Made by a program: the position numbers and the translations under genes. The notes beneath the pieces are model-generated. The model had not been told where the DNA came from, ran no database searches, and worked only from the letters and a program-made list of their open reading frames with translations. DNA of 64,000 nucleotides from Owenia fusiformis (lineage: Eukaryota; Annelida; Polychaeta; Sabellida; Oweniidae), in contig CAIIXF020000003.1 of assembly GCA_903813345.2 (NCBI GenBank), positions 16,506,931 to 16,570,930 of the forward strand, in the 5' to 3' direction. Shown here piece after piece: positions 34,700 to 46,240 of the stretch; positions within the stretch are counted from its first letter, which is position 1; the number at the start of each line of letters is the position of its first letter.

Positions 34700-35558
34700 A
34701 TATGCATCAAGTTCGAATCAACATTTTGTATACTATTATTCAAAATTGTAATTTTTGTATTGAAAATAGAGATGATTTAACACACAGATTTATAACATGC
34801 TTTTTGTACTCCCAATATGGGAAAGAAACAATTGTAAAATATTAAGTTTAAATGAACAAGCCATTTTAAAAGATATTTTAGGTAAAGAAATAGAGGTTCT
34901 TATATGAGTACCTGAGCAAGATCGTCTATTCTTGATGAGCTTTCATAATTCTTCTTTATCGAGTCGAAGACGAGATAAAGAAACATTATCAAAGCGAGTC
35001 AAGAATGTACGATTGCACAGATACGAGTACAAGAAAGTTTTTCTCATATGTTTCTATATTATGTTATATTTTCACCCTTTTAGATGATAAAACTAGTGAA
35101 AATAGCCTGAAATCAACGAAACTTCATTTTTCAATTGTTATGACGTCATAACAATGTAGTGAATTGATCACTACATGTCCAACCAATGAGAAGTTGGCGC
35201 AAATCAGATTTCACATGCGTCTGTAAAATCTTTCCTGTGCAGCCAATCATGGACAGATTTTGAATCTGATGGTGTGGATTTATTCGAAAAATACTGTTTT
35301 TTTGGTATCTAAGGACATTTCAGGGAAAAAGTCAAAATCATGAAAGATATTGAACTTTTTGTAAGTGTAACATTTTTTTAGACACACTGTAGTTTGCTAT
35401 AAGCTCCTATATTAGACGTCCTAGAAATGTCATACCGTGGACTATATGTTGAGTTACAGATTATTTGTATGCCTTAACTATTTACAAGGTTTTATTTATC
35501 AAAATACATGTATTATAGGAACGTAAAAAAATTAATTTGATGCAGAAGTTTGCTGAAA
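34700..35558. other. Non-coding stretch with inverted-repeat relics
   Basis: No gene recognised. At 34915-35040 a block with TTCTTTATCGAGTCGAAGACGAGATAAAG is partly self-complementary, and a related inverted block is at 52325-52450 (TATCTCGTCTTCGACTCC), suggesting a dispersed element. Confidence 0.4.
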
Positions 35559-35671
35559 CACTCCCCTCCCTAAGTTTGGTAACCCTTTTTCCGAATTTGC
35601 TTACGTGTTTATGTTTGTTATTTTATTTTCAAACCTACAACAAAAAACTGACAAGGCATTAACATGACAAA

Positions 35672-37094
35672 ATGTCACCACCTAGTTGCTCACAATATTA
35701 TGAGTTCAAACTTAAGTCAGATTTGAATTTCTGAGAACTTGTAAAGTCAAATTTGAACTTCTGAAAAGATGTAGATGATTTTGAAAAAAAAAATTTGGTC
35801 AATTTGAAGCAAGTTGAAAACAGACCTTTTTGACCTTTTTTGACCTTGAGAAGGTCATTAAAAGTCAAATGTCAAATCTAAAGTCAGATTTGAATTTCTG
35901 AGAACATGTAGATGATTTTGAAAAAAAAAATTAGTCAATTTGAAGCAAGTTGAAAAAAGACCTTTTTGACTTTTTTTGACCTTGAGAAGGTCATTGAAGG
36001 TCAAATGTCAAATCTAAAGTCAAATCTAAAGTCATATTTGAATTTCTGAGAACATGTAGATGATTTTGAAAAAAAATTTAGTCAATTTGAAGCAAGATGA
36101 AAAAATAACTTTTTGACCTTTTTTGACATTGAGAAGGTCATTGAAGGTCAAATGTCAAATCTAAAGTCAGATTTGAATTTCTGAGAACATGTAGATGATT
36201 TTGAATTTTTTTTTTTGTCAATTTGAAGCAAGTTGAAAAAAGACCTTTTTGACCTTTTTTGACTTTGAGAAGGTCATTGAAGGTCAAATGTCAAATCTTA
36301 AGTCAAATCTCAAGTCAGATTTGAATTTCTGAGAACACGTAGATGATTTTGAAAAAAAAATTTAGTCAATTTGAAGCAAGTTGAAAACAGACCTTTTTGA
36401 CCTTTTTTGACCTTGAGAAGGTCATTGAAGGTCAAATGTCAAATCTAAAGTCAGATTTGAATTTCTGAGAACATGTAGATGATTTTGAAAAAAAGATTTA
36501 GTCAATTTGAAGCAAGTTGAAAAAAGACCTTTTTGACCTTTTTTGACCTTGAGAAGGTCATTGAAGGTCCAATGTCAAATCTTAAGTCAAATCTTAAGTC
36601 AGATTTGAATTTCTGAGAACACGTAGATGATTTTGAAAAAAAAATTTAGTCAATTTGAAGCAAGTTGAAAACAGACCTTTTTGACCTTTTTTGACCTTGA
36701 GAAGGTCATTGAAGGTCAAATGTCAAATCTAAAGTCAGATTTGAAGGTCAAATGTCAAATCTAAAGTCAGATTTGAATTTCTGAGAACATGTAGATGATT
36801 TTGAAAAAAAATTTAGTCAATGTGAAGCAAGTTGAAAAAAGACCTTTTTGACCTTGAGAAGGTCATTGAAGGTCAAATGTCAAATCTAAAGTCAGATTTG
36901 AACTTCTGAGAACATGTAGATGATTTAGAAAAAAATTGAAGTCAGTCTAAACAGTATTTGTTAAGTTATAGGAAGTTGTAAGAAATTGTTACAGACGCCG
37001 GACGCCAACCGCCAGACGCCAACCGCCGGACGCCAACCGCCGTCGCAAAAAAACGGAGACCATAACAATATGTCACCACTTTTGGTGGTGACAT
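35672..37094. mobile_element. TIR element ATGTCACCACC/GGTGGTGACAT carrying a tandem array
   Basis: Begins ATGTCACCACC and ends GGTGGTGACAT; near the right end the terminus is itself palindromic. Inside are nine units of a satellite-like repeat (35690-36960) and then a GC-rich block of three GACGCCAACCGCC-type repeats (36996-37045). The architecture (short TIR, tandem units, GACGG/CCGTC-like block) parallels the element at 47572-49395. Non-autonomous. Confidence 0.75.
35690..36960. repeat. Tandem array, about nine units, alternating lengths of about 136 and 148 bp
   Basis: Anchoring on GTAGATGATTT gives positions 35771, 35908, 36056, 36191, 36339, 36475, 36623, 36791 and 36916. Spacings are 137, 148, 135, 148, 136, 148, 168, 125. 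The alternation makes a higher-order unit of about 284 bp; the longer member carries an extra partial copy of the AAATCTAAAGTC or AAATCTTAAGTC block. Units contain the near-palindrome TTTTTGACCTTGAGAAGGTCA. Diverged single units occur at 1.6, 2.2, 6.5-6.87 and about 41.0 kb. Confidence 0.9.
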
Positions 37095-37706
37095 AATAAT
37101 GAGGACGAATATGTAATTTGAATTTATTTGCTATACCTTAACGTTTTTTCAATTTTTTCTTAAATAACAATAGGTCGAACATTAATGAAAAATTTGAATT
37201 TTTGAAAATCGTCATTCCAATGTAAACCAATGTGAAATGATGGGTTCAGGTTCAAATTTCAGGATATCTGTTCAGGAAAACATTTCCGAAAAATTCTTAT
37301 TATACAGACTGTTTAACTTTTGCACATGCTAAGTGTTTTGTTCACTTTGTGAACATTAAATCTTTTTTAAACCTGAAGAAACACATCGATTTTGTTATAG
37401 ATCCAAATCCAATTGTCTACTTTAAATTTCTTAGAAAACTCAGATAGATGGATGTTATATCATATGACTTGTGGCAAACCTACCATTTCCCATTGCTTTA
37501 TATAGGAATGTCGATTTTTAAAGATCCACCAAAGGATTGGTATCGCTTTGGTGAACTGAATTCAACAATGTTTTTCTCGTATAACCAATTATTGAAAACA
37601 TTCTGTAAAACAACACGGTCCTTTTTGTAATGTTGACTGATTGACAACAATTTTATTCCAAAATTATTTACATTTTATTTTATGTAACTGTTTTTGTTAA
37701 CATCTT

Positions 37707-37907
37707 TTGTTTTTTAGTGCTATTGTGTTTTGTTCCTTTCTACCAATTCTTGAAAATGAAATAAAATATCTTTCCGAACCTTGCTGGAACAAAATAGTAT
37801 ATACAAACTTTTCTTGGAGCTCTCAATATTATAGTTATACAAAGGAAATTTTGGTTGACTTAACAAAACGTATTCAAAAAATAAAACAAAACCCCCAAAA
37901 TAGATAG
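37707..37907 (+). other. Unrecognised open frame of 66 codons
   Basis: Preceded by TTTTGTTTTTTAG, which could act as a splice acceptor. The peptide is rich in Y, W, K and S (for example EPCWNKIVYTNFSWSSQYYS). No family was recognised. It lies inside a transposon composite, so a transposon-derived fragment is as likely as an exon. Confidence 0.2.
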
Positions 37908-38787
37908 AAATTAATATAAACCTTTTATTTCATTAACAAGATACTTTTTTAAATCAACCAAAATTTCATTTGTACAATTACAATATTGAGAGACCTAAAC
38001 ACGTTGTTTTTATGTCATCGATGTTCCAAAGAGGTTCGGATAGATGTTTCATTTCATTCCGAACATATATGATACCAAGGACAAAAGAAGTGTCTGATGT
38101 GTTTTCTAAAACAATATAGAGGAAGAAATATATATATATTTTAAATTATATTGTTACCATTCAAAAGATGAGCATTAAATTGACGATATGTAATATTATC
38201 AGAATTTGTTGATGACTGGCTTAAGAGAAACGTGTGTTCAAAAAGTTCACCGTATCGATACAATCATTTGTCATCAATTTTCGTATTATTGTAATTGAGG
38301 ATTTTTTTAGAAGATTTTGAGGTATAGGAAATATAGTCAAGTTACATATCTTCCTGCATTATTAGTTTTTTTCTTAGCAGGTTATGAAAATAAAAATTCA
38401 AACATAGTTAGAGAGTCTAGTGGGTAAACCTATGGGGGAAAAGGTTGCCAAACTTGTGGACGCGAGTGTAGTTTATAATCCATAGCATTGACTGCAATTA
38501 ACACAATGATGATATGCCGTCACCCCTTTGTATTAAAAATAGCACTGCTCAGTCACTGCATTATCAAGTTTAGTTTAGTTTAGTTTATTTATTTATTACA
38601 ACTATTTTAGTTTATTAAAAATAAAGGCAGCGTAAAATAATCTTATTTTCTCTGCATACATTAATCTGACAATCATTACATCGAAATGCTCTAAGCTGAT
38701 TGACTAAGACACACTTGGCATGTTCCAGTCTATATTTATATTCTCTACTTCAGAACACAATCCATTTGAGCCAAGTAAGATTGAAGA

Positions 38788-39822
38788 ATGTCGTTGAGAG
38801 GACTTAGGAGGCGGAGGCTGGTTGTGCTCATTGTGATATTCTGCATTGCAGTAGTGAATGTCTTTCTTCATTTTGGGATGAAATCCAAGGGTGCCTTTCA
38901 AGAGGACCAGAAAAACCAAACAAATAGGCACTTAATTAATCACTTACCAAACCTGCTGGCCAAGAGTACCCGCTATCTTGATCGTCCCGAACAGTTTGAT
39001 GCAATAGCATTAAAATATGAAGACTCATTCGAAAAGGAAGCAGTTGCAACCGGTAAACCCCAAAAAATCAACCTGGATACCATTCCAGTGCAATTTAAAC
39101 CAAGTATGACTCCACGTCAGAAGATGATCCTCTTTGATTTGATGCACAAACTTGATAAAGTGATGACAGAGCAGAACATTTTATACCATTTGTACGGTGG
39201 CTCCTTACTTGGTTCATACCGTCATCACGATCTTATACCATGGGATGATGATTTTGACATTTTCGTCCCCCTTGTAAAGAAAGAGGAACTTGTACGAGCA
39301 GTCGCAACATTAGGGGAAGATTATAAAATTGTGCCAGCCGGACCTAGAATGAAATTATTTTCTAATGAATCAAACAAGACCAGTGAATACAGTTGGAGGT
39401 GGCCTTATGTTGATATTTCATTTTATGCTGAAAACGCAACTCATATCACAGACAGTTCGGAAGAGTTTAAAAACTACATTTACCCTAAAAATGTGGTTTT
39501 CCCTCTACACAGACGTCCCCTTGGGACTCTGATGTTATTCGCTCCAAAAGACACGTATGCAATTCTCAAACTCACTTACACAACACTAGAAAATTGCAAA
39601 TCATATTTTTATAGTCACATGCTTGAAGAAGCAAAAGAATATCCAGAGCTAAGTATGCCATGCTCAAACTTGAGGAAAGATGTGGCGTTTGTACATAGAA
39701 CTCTGGCTAAGACTGGGATAAACGAGTCTCTTTGGCTAAATAAGAAATTGATTCATAGTTTTGTCGTAAATGAGCCACAATATGCAATGCCAGGTCCATA
39801 TGGATTGGAACTGATAAAGTGA
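38788..39822 (+). CDS. LicD/FKRP-like phosphotransferase, Golgi type II membrane protein
   Basis: 344 aa, intronless. A basic N-terminus and a transmembrane anchor (about 11-29) put the catalytic domain in the Golgi lumen. The core is YGGSLLGSYR (136-145) followed by HHDLIPWDDDFDIFV (146-160), the LicD nucleotidyltransferase-fold signature with the acidic metal-binding cluster; WPYVDI (205-210) supplies a further conserved acid. The LicD family moves phosphorylated groups such as phosphocholine or ribitol phosphate to sugars; FKRP and fukutin are animal relatives. The substrate here cannot be told. Context: another Golgi glycan gene, on the same strand as the C1GALT1-like pair 18 kb away. The start ATG has GAAGAATGTC context. 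An AATAAA lies at about 40019. Confidence 0.85.
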   Translation: MSLRGLRRRRLVVLIVIFCIAVVNVFLHFGMKSKGAFQEDQKNQTNRHLINHLPNLLAKSTRYLDRPEQFDAIALKYEDSFEKEAVATGKPQKINLDTIPVQFKPSMTPRQKMILFDLMHKLDKVMTEQNILYHLYGGSLLGSYRHHDLIPWDDDFDIFVPLVKKEELVRAVATLGEDYKIVPAGPRMKLFSNESNKTSEYSWRWPYVDISFYAENATHITDSSEEFKNYIYPKNVVFPLHRRPLGTLMLFAPKDTYAILKLTYTTLENCKSYFYSHMLEEAKEYPELSMPCSNLRKDVAFVHRTLAKTGINESLWLNKKLIHSFVVNEPQYAMPGPYGLELIK

Positions 39823-42180
39823 AGCCATTTTTATTGACTTTATTGACATTAAAATCAAATATCAATTCTGCAAAAATTTCAAAATATTTTTTTGTTTGTT
39901 TAGTAGACATGTTCCAGGGTATCGTATCAAGGATGATGGTGCCCAAAGTGGTAAAAATATTCAATTTATAATTTTAAAAGTTGCACCACCTATGTATTTA
40001 GGGAATGTACGGTTGTTGAATAAATTACTTTTAAAAATATCATCTCGCTGTCTTAAATTTTTCTCACCCGATTCAATTTGTTGAAACATACTTCTTGAGA
40101 TTTCCAAATTCAAATTTTGTTTATTACTGTAGTGTCACATTTCGGGCACATTCACATTCAGTAACACCCCCTATAATTCACGCCCCACCTCATATTTTTT
40201 ATTCCCCTACCCATGAAACATTTTTGGCAAGGTTTCACGCCTATATGCAATACATAATCACAAAAAGGTTGTCAAAGTTGTGAGAAACACCATTTATTTA
40301 CTAATACAGTGATGCCTCTTATTCAATTGTTTTTCAAAAAATTTAATCCCAAATTGCGATGACAGATCTTTACGACATATTGTATTTCTTTTAAATTAGT
40401 TCCTTTAGATCTCTAGATTTGATTTGTTTCGTTTGTGTTGTACATTGAGTCAAACATTTTGCGCAAGGTTTCACTTCATTCATGGTAAGTTCAGATCATT
40501 TCAAGATGGGAGAAACCCCAGGGTTCAAAGATGACGTACGTCTATAATGTGAATCTGTAAATTTTCTAATAACGCTTCGAAAAATATTATGCTAATTTCT
40601 GGTGTGTTAACCAATATCATAGCTTGTTATTTCACATCAAGATAAAGAAAGATGTAAGGAATATGCTTACATCGATAAAAAACATCACAACAACGTGTTG
40701 TATTCAACAACTAACTGGTGAGAATTTGCGCACACGAAGGTGATACGCAAGAGACGTAATATATTTGTCATCGCTGAAGCCCTGGGAGTTTCCCTCCTCT
40801 TGATCATTTACTTAATCTTCTCGGCGGCGTTCCCAGCATTTTCGAAGGGGTTGCGTATTCTTTCAAAGAAGTTCTTATCATCATATTTTACACATGAAGC
40901 ACACCTCTTTTCCAAGATTACATAGTTCCTCTTTCCCCCGAGTCTCCTCCGATTCAAGGCACCCCCGTTCCGATTGCGATCAATCTTAGGAAGGCCCCTA
41001 TTGGCATTTTAGACAATTTGAAGGCCAGCCAAAGATCAAATCTCAAATTCAAGGTCATCAAAAAATAGAAAAAAACTCCTACCAACTTGTAGCTGATATT
41101 TGAACAAATATTAGAAATTGCTCGTTTAATGATCAATGGCATTAATGAATTATACATAACAATGACGTTATATGAATCATTCTACTCATATATGAATGGT
41201 CTCATTTTATTGTGTCTGAAAGGTGTACAAAGCTTCACCTTGAGTGACTCAAAAGACTTCCTGCCATAATTAACACATGTCATTCATGATTTATACTTAA
41301 TGGCATCACTAGTATAAGGTTTGGAATTTGGCACATTAATCAGGCCCAGTGAATACATTACTGATGACCTTCATGCAACAATACTCAACGCATATTTGCC
41401 AACTTCTTCAAATACCCGAAGTGTGAAAATGTCTGCGCTGTAGTGTCTAATGACCCCCTTCTTCCTGTATTCAAGAGAGGGAGAGAGAGAGCCAAAGAGG
41501 TAGTATGCTCATAGAGCTAGCTAGTGCAAAATTTTTTTCACATAGAACATTGCAGCACATCACTATGGCTAGATGAAATGAAAAAGAACGTTATAGAAAC
41601 TAGGAAGATTATTGAAATAACATAGAGATTTATGGCATACCACTGTGAAGAAATCACAAATGACAAATGACAAAGAACATTCTAAAAATTAATACAAAGA
41701 CTATAAAACAGATGTACAAATGAAGAAAATACCTAGATACATCTAACACGGATAATTAAACATGTAATACACAAGTACTCTTTCACATAATTTTATACAA
41801 AATCAAGTCCATTTATCTTTCAATTTTTTTTTCAATCTGTTATTTATCATAAATATGTCTCAAGTGTCTAAAATAGGACTCAATTAATAGATTAATTGAT
41901 AAACTATATTTCTGTATGTGTAATATTTTGTAAAATCTGTCTTCTAATGCTGTGTTGCACCATTTCTCCCTAGAATTTGAATAAAGTGCCCGTTCAACTT
42001 GTATTTATTGTCTAAAAAGATTTGTTAAAGATAAGTTGAAATTTGACATTGAAAAATTTATAAATTTGTAAACAATTTGGTCAATTAGAAACAATTTGGG
42101 GTTTTACCTTTTTTATGTAGCTAGATAACAGCAACGTAAAGGCGTAGCAAATACCATCGAACAGCAATGGATGCCATTTT
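39823..42180. other. Intergenic, repeat relics only
   Basis: 40500-40720 is the inverted copy of the 6.2-6.48 kb repeat. Around 41020-41110 a diverged unit of the 35.7-kb satellite is visible (AAATCTCAAATTCAAGGTCA). No gene is supported apart from a doubtful open frame at 40740. Confidence 0.45.
40740..40925 (+). other. Open frame with a transmembrane anchor but no ATG; possible broken first exon
   Basis: The frame begins GTG (40740-40742) and reads IRKRRNIFVIAEALGVSLLL followed by IIYLIFSAAF: a short basic tail then a strong membrane segment, exactly the N-terminal layout of the Golgi enzymes in this window. There is no in-frame ATG; a stop precedes it at 40719. It may be a dead first exon of a glycosyltransferase whose ATG mutated, or chance. 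Confidence 0.25.
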
Positions 42181-42189
42181 AGCCAATAA

Positions 42190-43110
42190 TTTACAGTGAA
42201 ATATTCTACTGACGTATCGCAAAAAGGTGGCGCATTTGTTTTTAAGGGTATCGCGTGAATGTAACTTTGATTCCCCGGATTATAAGATAATATTCTAATC
42301 AAAGTTATATATCATTTTAAAGCTGTTCCATGAAGTTTTTAGATCAACTACACTCCGTTCACGATTCTTGCGCGTTCTTTTTGTAAAAAGAGTTTTTACC
42401 AAAACATCTGGCAAATATCCCCTGTTGACACGTTACATTTTGATTTATTTTTCGTCTTTAAACGCTCATAACTCAAACAATATATGACTATTATACTTAT
42501 TTTTCGTCTTGATAAAGGTAGATGGAAGTTTTATTTCAAAGGATGAATTTTAGTAAGCGTCCCATATTGTGACGTCATAGAGTTTGAAAAATAGAATCTG
42601 TTGACAGCGACCTTTTCGCTCATTTTTTGTTACCTTCAACTTTTCAGGTGTACATTAAACAAAACATACGAGATCAATTTTTAATAAATCATGTATGATT
42701 ATTTTGCTCTTAAACTCTAGTTTAAATAGTTGATTTTGTTTGCAAAAGTATGTGTTTTCTGTTGTATGTGTAAAAATGGAGGACGAAAGGTTTTCAAAAT
42801 TCATTAAAATAGGGCTAATTTACGCCATTCGCCTATTTTCAAGCACAGCAACACGTATATTTATTTCACCTAAAATATCAATTGATTCGTGTTTTATGAT
42901 GCTCCTATCCCATCGCTAATACATATACGATATCAGAGTTATTCCCCTTAAATATTTTGAGATATAGAGGCAAATGTGGAGGACGGAAGGATTTCCATAT
43001 GTGTACATTTTTCTCAAAAAACCGGCGTCACATTCTGTGGTGTTAAAAAGCGAAAATGTGTAACAATGCGTGCGCGACCTTTTTGCGACACGTCACTAAG
43101 TATTCACATT
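42190..43110. repeat. Possible foldback element
   Basis: ACTGACGTATCGCAAAAAGG with downstream GGCGCATTTG at 42208-42240 matches, inverted, the CCTTTTTGCGACACGTCACT region at 43078-43098. The arms are only partly conserved. No ORF of note between. Weak evidence. Confidence 0.35.
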
Positions 43111-43184
43111 AAAATAATTTCAACCAAATCACTCCACTACTTTTTCAGTTATAGCAAAAAAACGTAAGTTAACATGACGAATCT

Positions 43185-43475
43185 AGTTAAATGGGTCAAA
43201 ATCTTCTACAAAAATATACAATCGTGTGTTTCAAAAAATGGATTTTAATCTTTAAACTTGTTTTTCCCGTCAAGGGAAGTACAACAAGGCTCCCCTCATC
43301 GGCTTACTTTTTTATCATCGCAGCCGAACTTTTAGCACTATCAATTCGACAAAACAAAAACAAACATCGATACGAAAATGTCTATGTTCGCAGACGACAC
43401 TACTCTCTTCTTAGATGCTATAGACTCGTCCGAAGGCGCACTAAACTCTTTTTTCACAAATCTCAGGGTTAAAAC
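43185..43475 (+). pseudogene. Decayed L1/Tx1-like reverse transcriptase fragment
   Basis: Plus-strand pieces in three frames: WVKIFYKNIQSCVSKNGF, then REVQQGSPL, then AAELLALSIRQNK, then MSMFADDTTLFLDAIDSSEG ending with the following ALNSFF. These are consecutive RT blocks of an L1-clade element, including the catalytic FADD near 43390. Frameshifts and a stop make it dead. A run of about 21 G follows at 43586-43606. Confidence 0.75.
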
Positions 43476-43499
43476 CAAATTAGGATCTTTTAAAATCAA

Positions 43500-45020
43500 C
43501 CATCCGTTTTATCTTATATCTGAATATATATGAACAACGACAAATTTTTGGCCTTAACCCTAGAAGCCCTAAGGTAAAAAAGTTACACGGGGGGGGGGGG
43601 GGGGGGTCAAAAGTGCGCCCCCTTGCAAAATGTTTAGTAGTAGAGCTAGGATGTTCAAACTTTTCCCAAATATACTTCATTCAATTCTCTACAACTTGGT
43701 GTAATAACATTAACAACTTTGATGATGTAAGATTGCGTAATTTTACTCTAAAGACAACAGTATTGTAGAAATAGTGCTAGCTTTTTCCGATTTTGTCTAT
43801 TGGAGCTGATGACTACATCATAATAAATCAATTACCCTATGTGCAATTTTGCTGAATGTTTCAGAAAACATCTTTTATATCTGTTGCTCCAGCTACTGAA
43901 AGTTTGAAGATCCTACCAGATGCCAAAAGTTATGGGGAAAAAACTCCCGTAAACATGTTAAAATTGCCACCATTTTTCAAATGTCCATTCAGTCACCAAA
44001 TTGTCATAAAAAGTGTAATATGCTATATAGCAACATATAAAATTTCAACAAAATCGCTTCATGGCTTTTCGAGTTATAGTAGAAAACGTAAAATAACAAA
44101 TATATCAAACAAAAAAAAACCGCTAAGTACTTTTCCAGTTACAAAATCATGAAATAGCGTGTAACGGCCGCCATTTTTTAAATTGATTAGATTTTCGACT
44201 TAATCAATATTCTTTACTATTGATTGCATTTAAAACACATGAATATTACAGATTTATATGTTTTACCTATAATACTGTAAAACTGACACTAAAATGGCAG
44301 CCATTTTAAAACCGGTAGCCAATTTGGAAATCTTTTTGAGCAGAACTTGGGGATCAGTACAGTACTAACATGGGGTATATGTGTATAAGATATAAACGAT
44401 ACTGGGCCAATGGTATTTGAGTTATCGCCTGGACAGACGGACGTATAGACGGACGGAGCCGTTCTCTATATCCCTCCAGACTTCGTCCGATTAGATAAAA
44501 TGCCATGCAACATTTGTCTGGACGGCAAAAGACTAACATTTGTAGATTACTAAATATCTACCAATAATTACGTTACGCATATTCCAGGACATTCCAACTT
44601 ACCGAATGGTGGATTTACGGATGTTTACTCGAATTCTGTTGTGCAAGATGGCTGCATCGAAATTGTATTTTGTTGGAAGACAGATTGGTTCTGGATACAT
44701 CCATCTTGCTAGGTATATTATGTTACATATAGTTGTTCATCATGTTTGTATTTATAGAGAAAACAATAATCATATTGAATAATTGATTACTATATATACA
44801 TGTATTGTGGAGTTCTTTTGACATAGATTGCGACAAATCAAAATAGTCTGACATTTCAACTTCGTTACCTATCAATGAGGCAAGGTTATCATCATTATCA
44901 TCATCATGTTCATCTCTCAGTGCAACAAGAGATACATTTATTGAAAAGATTGTTAATATATTTCCTGAAGACTCAATTGACATATTAAACTATGATGAGC
45001 ATGTCTTAGTAGAATGTTTA
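43500..45020. other. Non-coding, transposon relics
   Basis: Repeats AATTTCAACAAAATCGCTTC (44040) and a related block at 43110-43150 indicate a dispersed repeat interrupted by the L1-like fragment. At 44425-44505 is a relic with GACGGACGGAG and CTATATCCCTCCAGACTTCG, related to the foldback at 53067-53272. No gene recognised. Confidence 0.4.
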
Positions 45021-45125
45021 TCATGAATAAACGCACGGAGCACACCGCGTCTCGAACTCGCAACCTCGTGGTTACGGCGCCTAATCGCCTAGCCTGAACG
45101 TGCTGGCGCCTAAGTCGCACAGTTG
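45021..45125 (-). repeat. SINE-like tRNA-derived sequence
   Basis: On the minus strand the order is CAGGCTAGGCGATTAGGCGC (A-box-like region), then GGTTGCGAGTTCGAGACGCG (B-box-like region), then a GTGCTCCGTGCG end. It is GC-rich compared with its surroundings, as tRNA-derived SINEs usually are. No cloverleaf could be formed cleanly. Confidence 0.45.
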
Positions 45126-45242
45126 TTTTACAGAATTATGATTTTGCGAAGTGGCAACAATTTATAAACCTTTGTGGAGAAATTCACGTCGTAAGCAAAT
45201 GTCACCTTACTTGACTCTTTTCGCCATTGTATTTAATGTATA

Positions 45243-46207
45243 TAGGGTGTCTCAAAAATATGTACCCAAAAGTATATCAACACCATAGACAAACCAATCA
45301 ATATTTTCAGACATTTTTTGCATGGTCTTGTAGATAAAAGATGAAAGTTTTTTCCCCTATACACCGTTTTTAATTCAGTTTTGCCCTTTTGATACTTTAA
45401 CCCGTTACCTTTTACACCACATAGTCAATGTAACCTCATATTTCGATGACAGTCTGCATCCTTACTACTACATTGTTCATCACATTTGATATATCTGGTG
45501 GAATGTTTTGATTTCTGTTCGGATGCTGGTCTTAAGTTGTTCTAGGTCTCTTAGCTTGGGTTTAGCATAAAAATGGTCCTTCAAATAGCCTCAGAGAAAA
45601 AAGTATGGGCCGTCAAATATGGTGAATAGGGAGGCCCTCACGATGTCTTATAGCCCCCTTATACAGAGAGGTCAGAGGTTCAAGAAACTGCATTGCTTGG
45701 GATTCTAATGTTTGTGTATCAATTTGAGACCACTGTGTTTCCATTTGGATATGATTTGGTCTCCAGGCTAGCCTGCCTATCTCAGGAAGGTAACTCCTGA
45801 ATCATTTGACGATAATTGACCTGATTATCTGTGTTTGTTCTGCCATCGTCATCCTCAAACATCTTTCTCTGTGGCTATTTGAAGGAGTGTTTTAATGCTC
45901 ATTCCAAGCAAAAATACCTAGAACAACTTAAGGGCAACATCCAAAGAGAAATTCAAAACATTCCACCAAAATTATTGTCAAATGTGATGAACAATATAGC
46001 AGTAAGGATACAGGCTGTCATCGAAATATGAGGTTACATCGATTATGTGGTGTAAAAGGTAAAGGGTTAAAGCATCAAAAAGACAAGACTGAAATAAAAA
46101 ATGGTGTATTGGGGAGAAAACTTTCATGTTTTGGCTACATGACCATGCAAAAAATGTCTGAAAATATTGATTGGTTTATCTGTGCTCTTGATATACTTTT
46201 GGGTACA

Positions 46208-46240
<33 letters not shown>

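Larger units (their letters stand above)
35559..38468. mobile_element. Family 1 TA element split by a satellite-bearing TIR element
   Basis: Left end CACTCCCCTCCCTAAG, right end GGTTGCCAAACTTGTGG to GAGTG. Internal family 1 sequence is present at 35590-35660 and 37095 to about 37540 and 38270-38440, diverged from the 28327-29201 copy. The element at 35672-37094 is inserted in its left part. An unrecognised open frame lies within (37707-37907), so the copy also has other additions. Confidence 0.7.

Noticed and set aside
35690-36960. CRISPR-like array
   Set aside because: Units are about 136-148 bp with no short repeat/unique spacer pattern, and the context is eukaryotic; it is a satellite-type tandem repeat.
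43586-43606. Run of about 21 G as a G-quadruplex or regulatory element
   Set aside because: A single homopolymer run next to a dead LINE; its length may also be a sequencing artefact. No supporting context.
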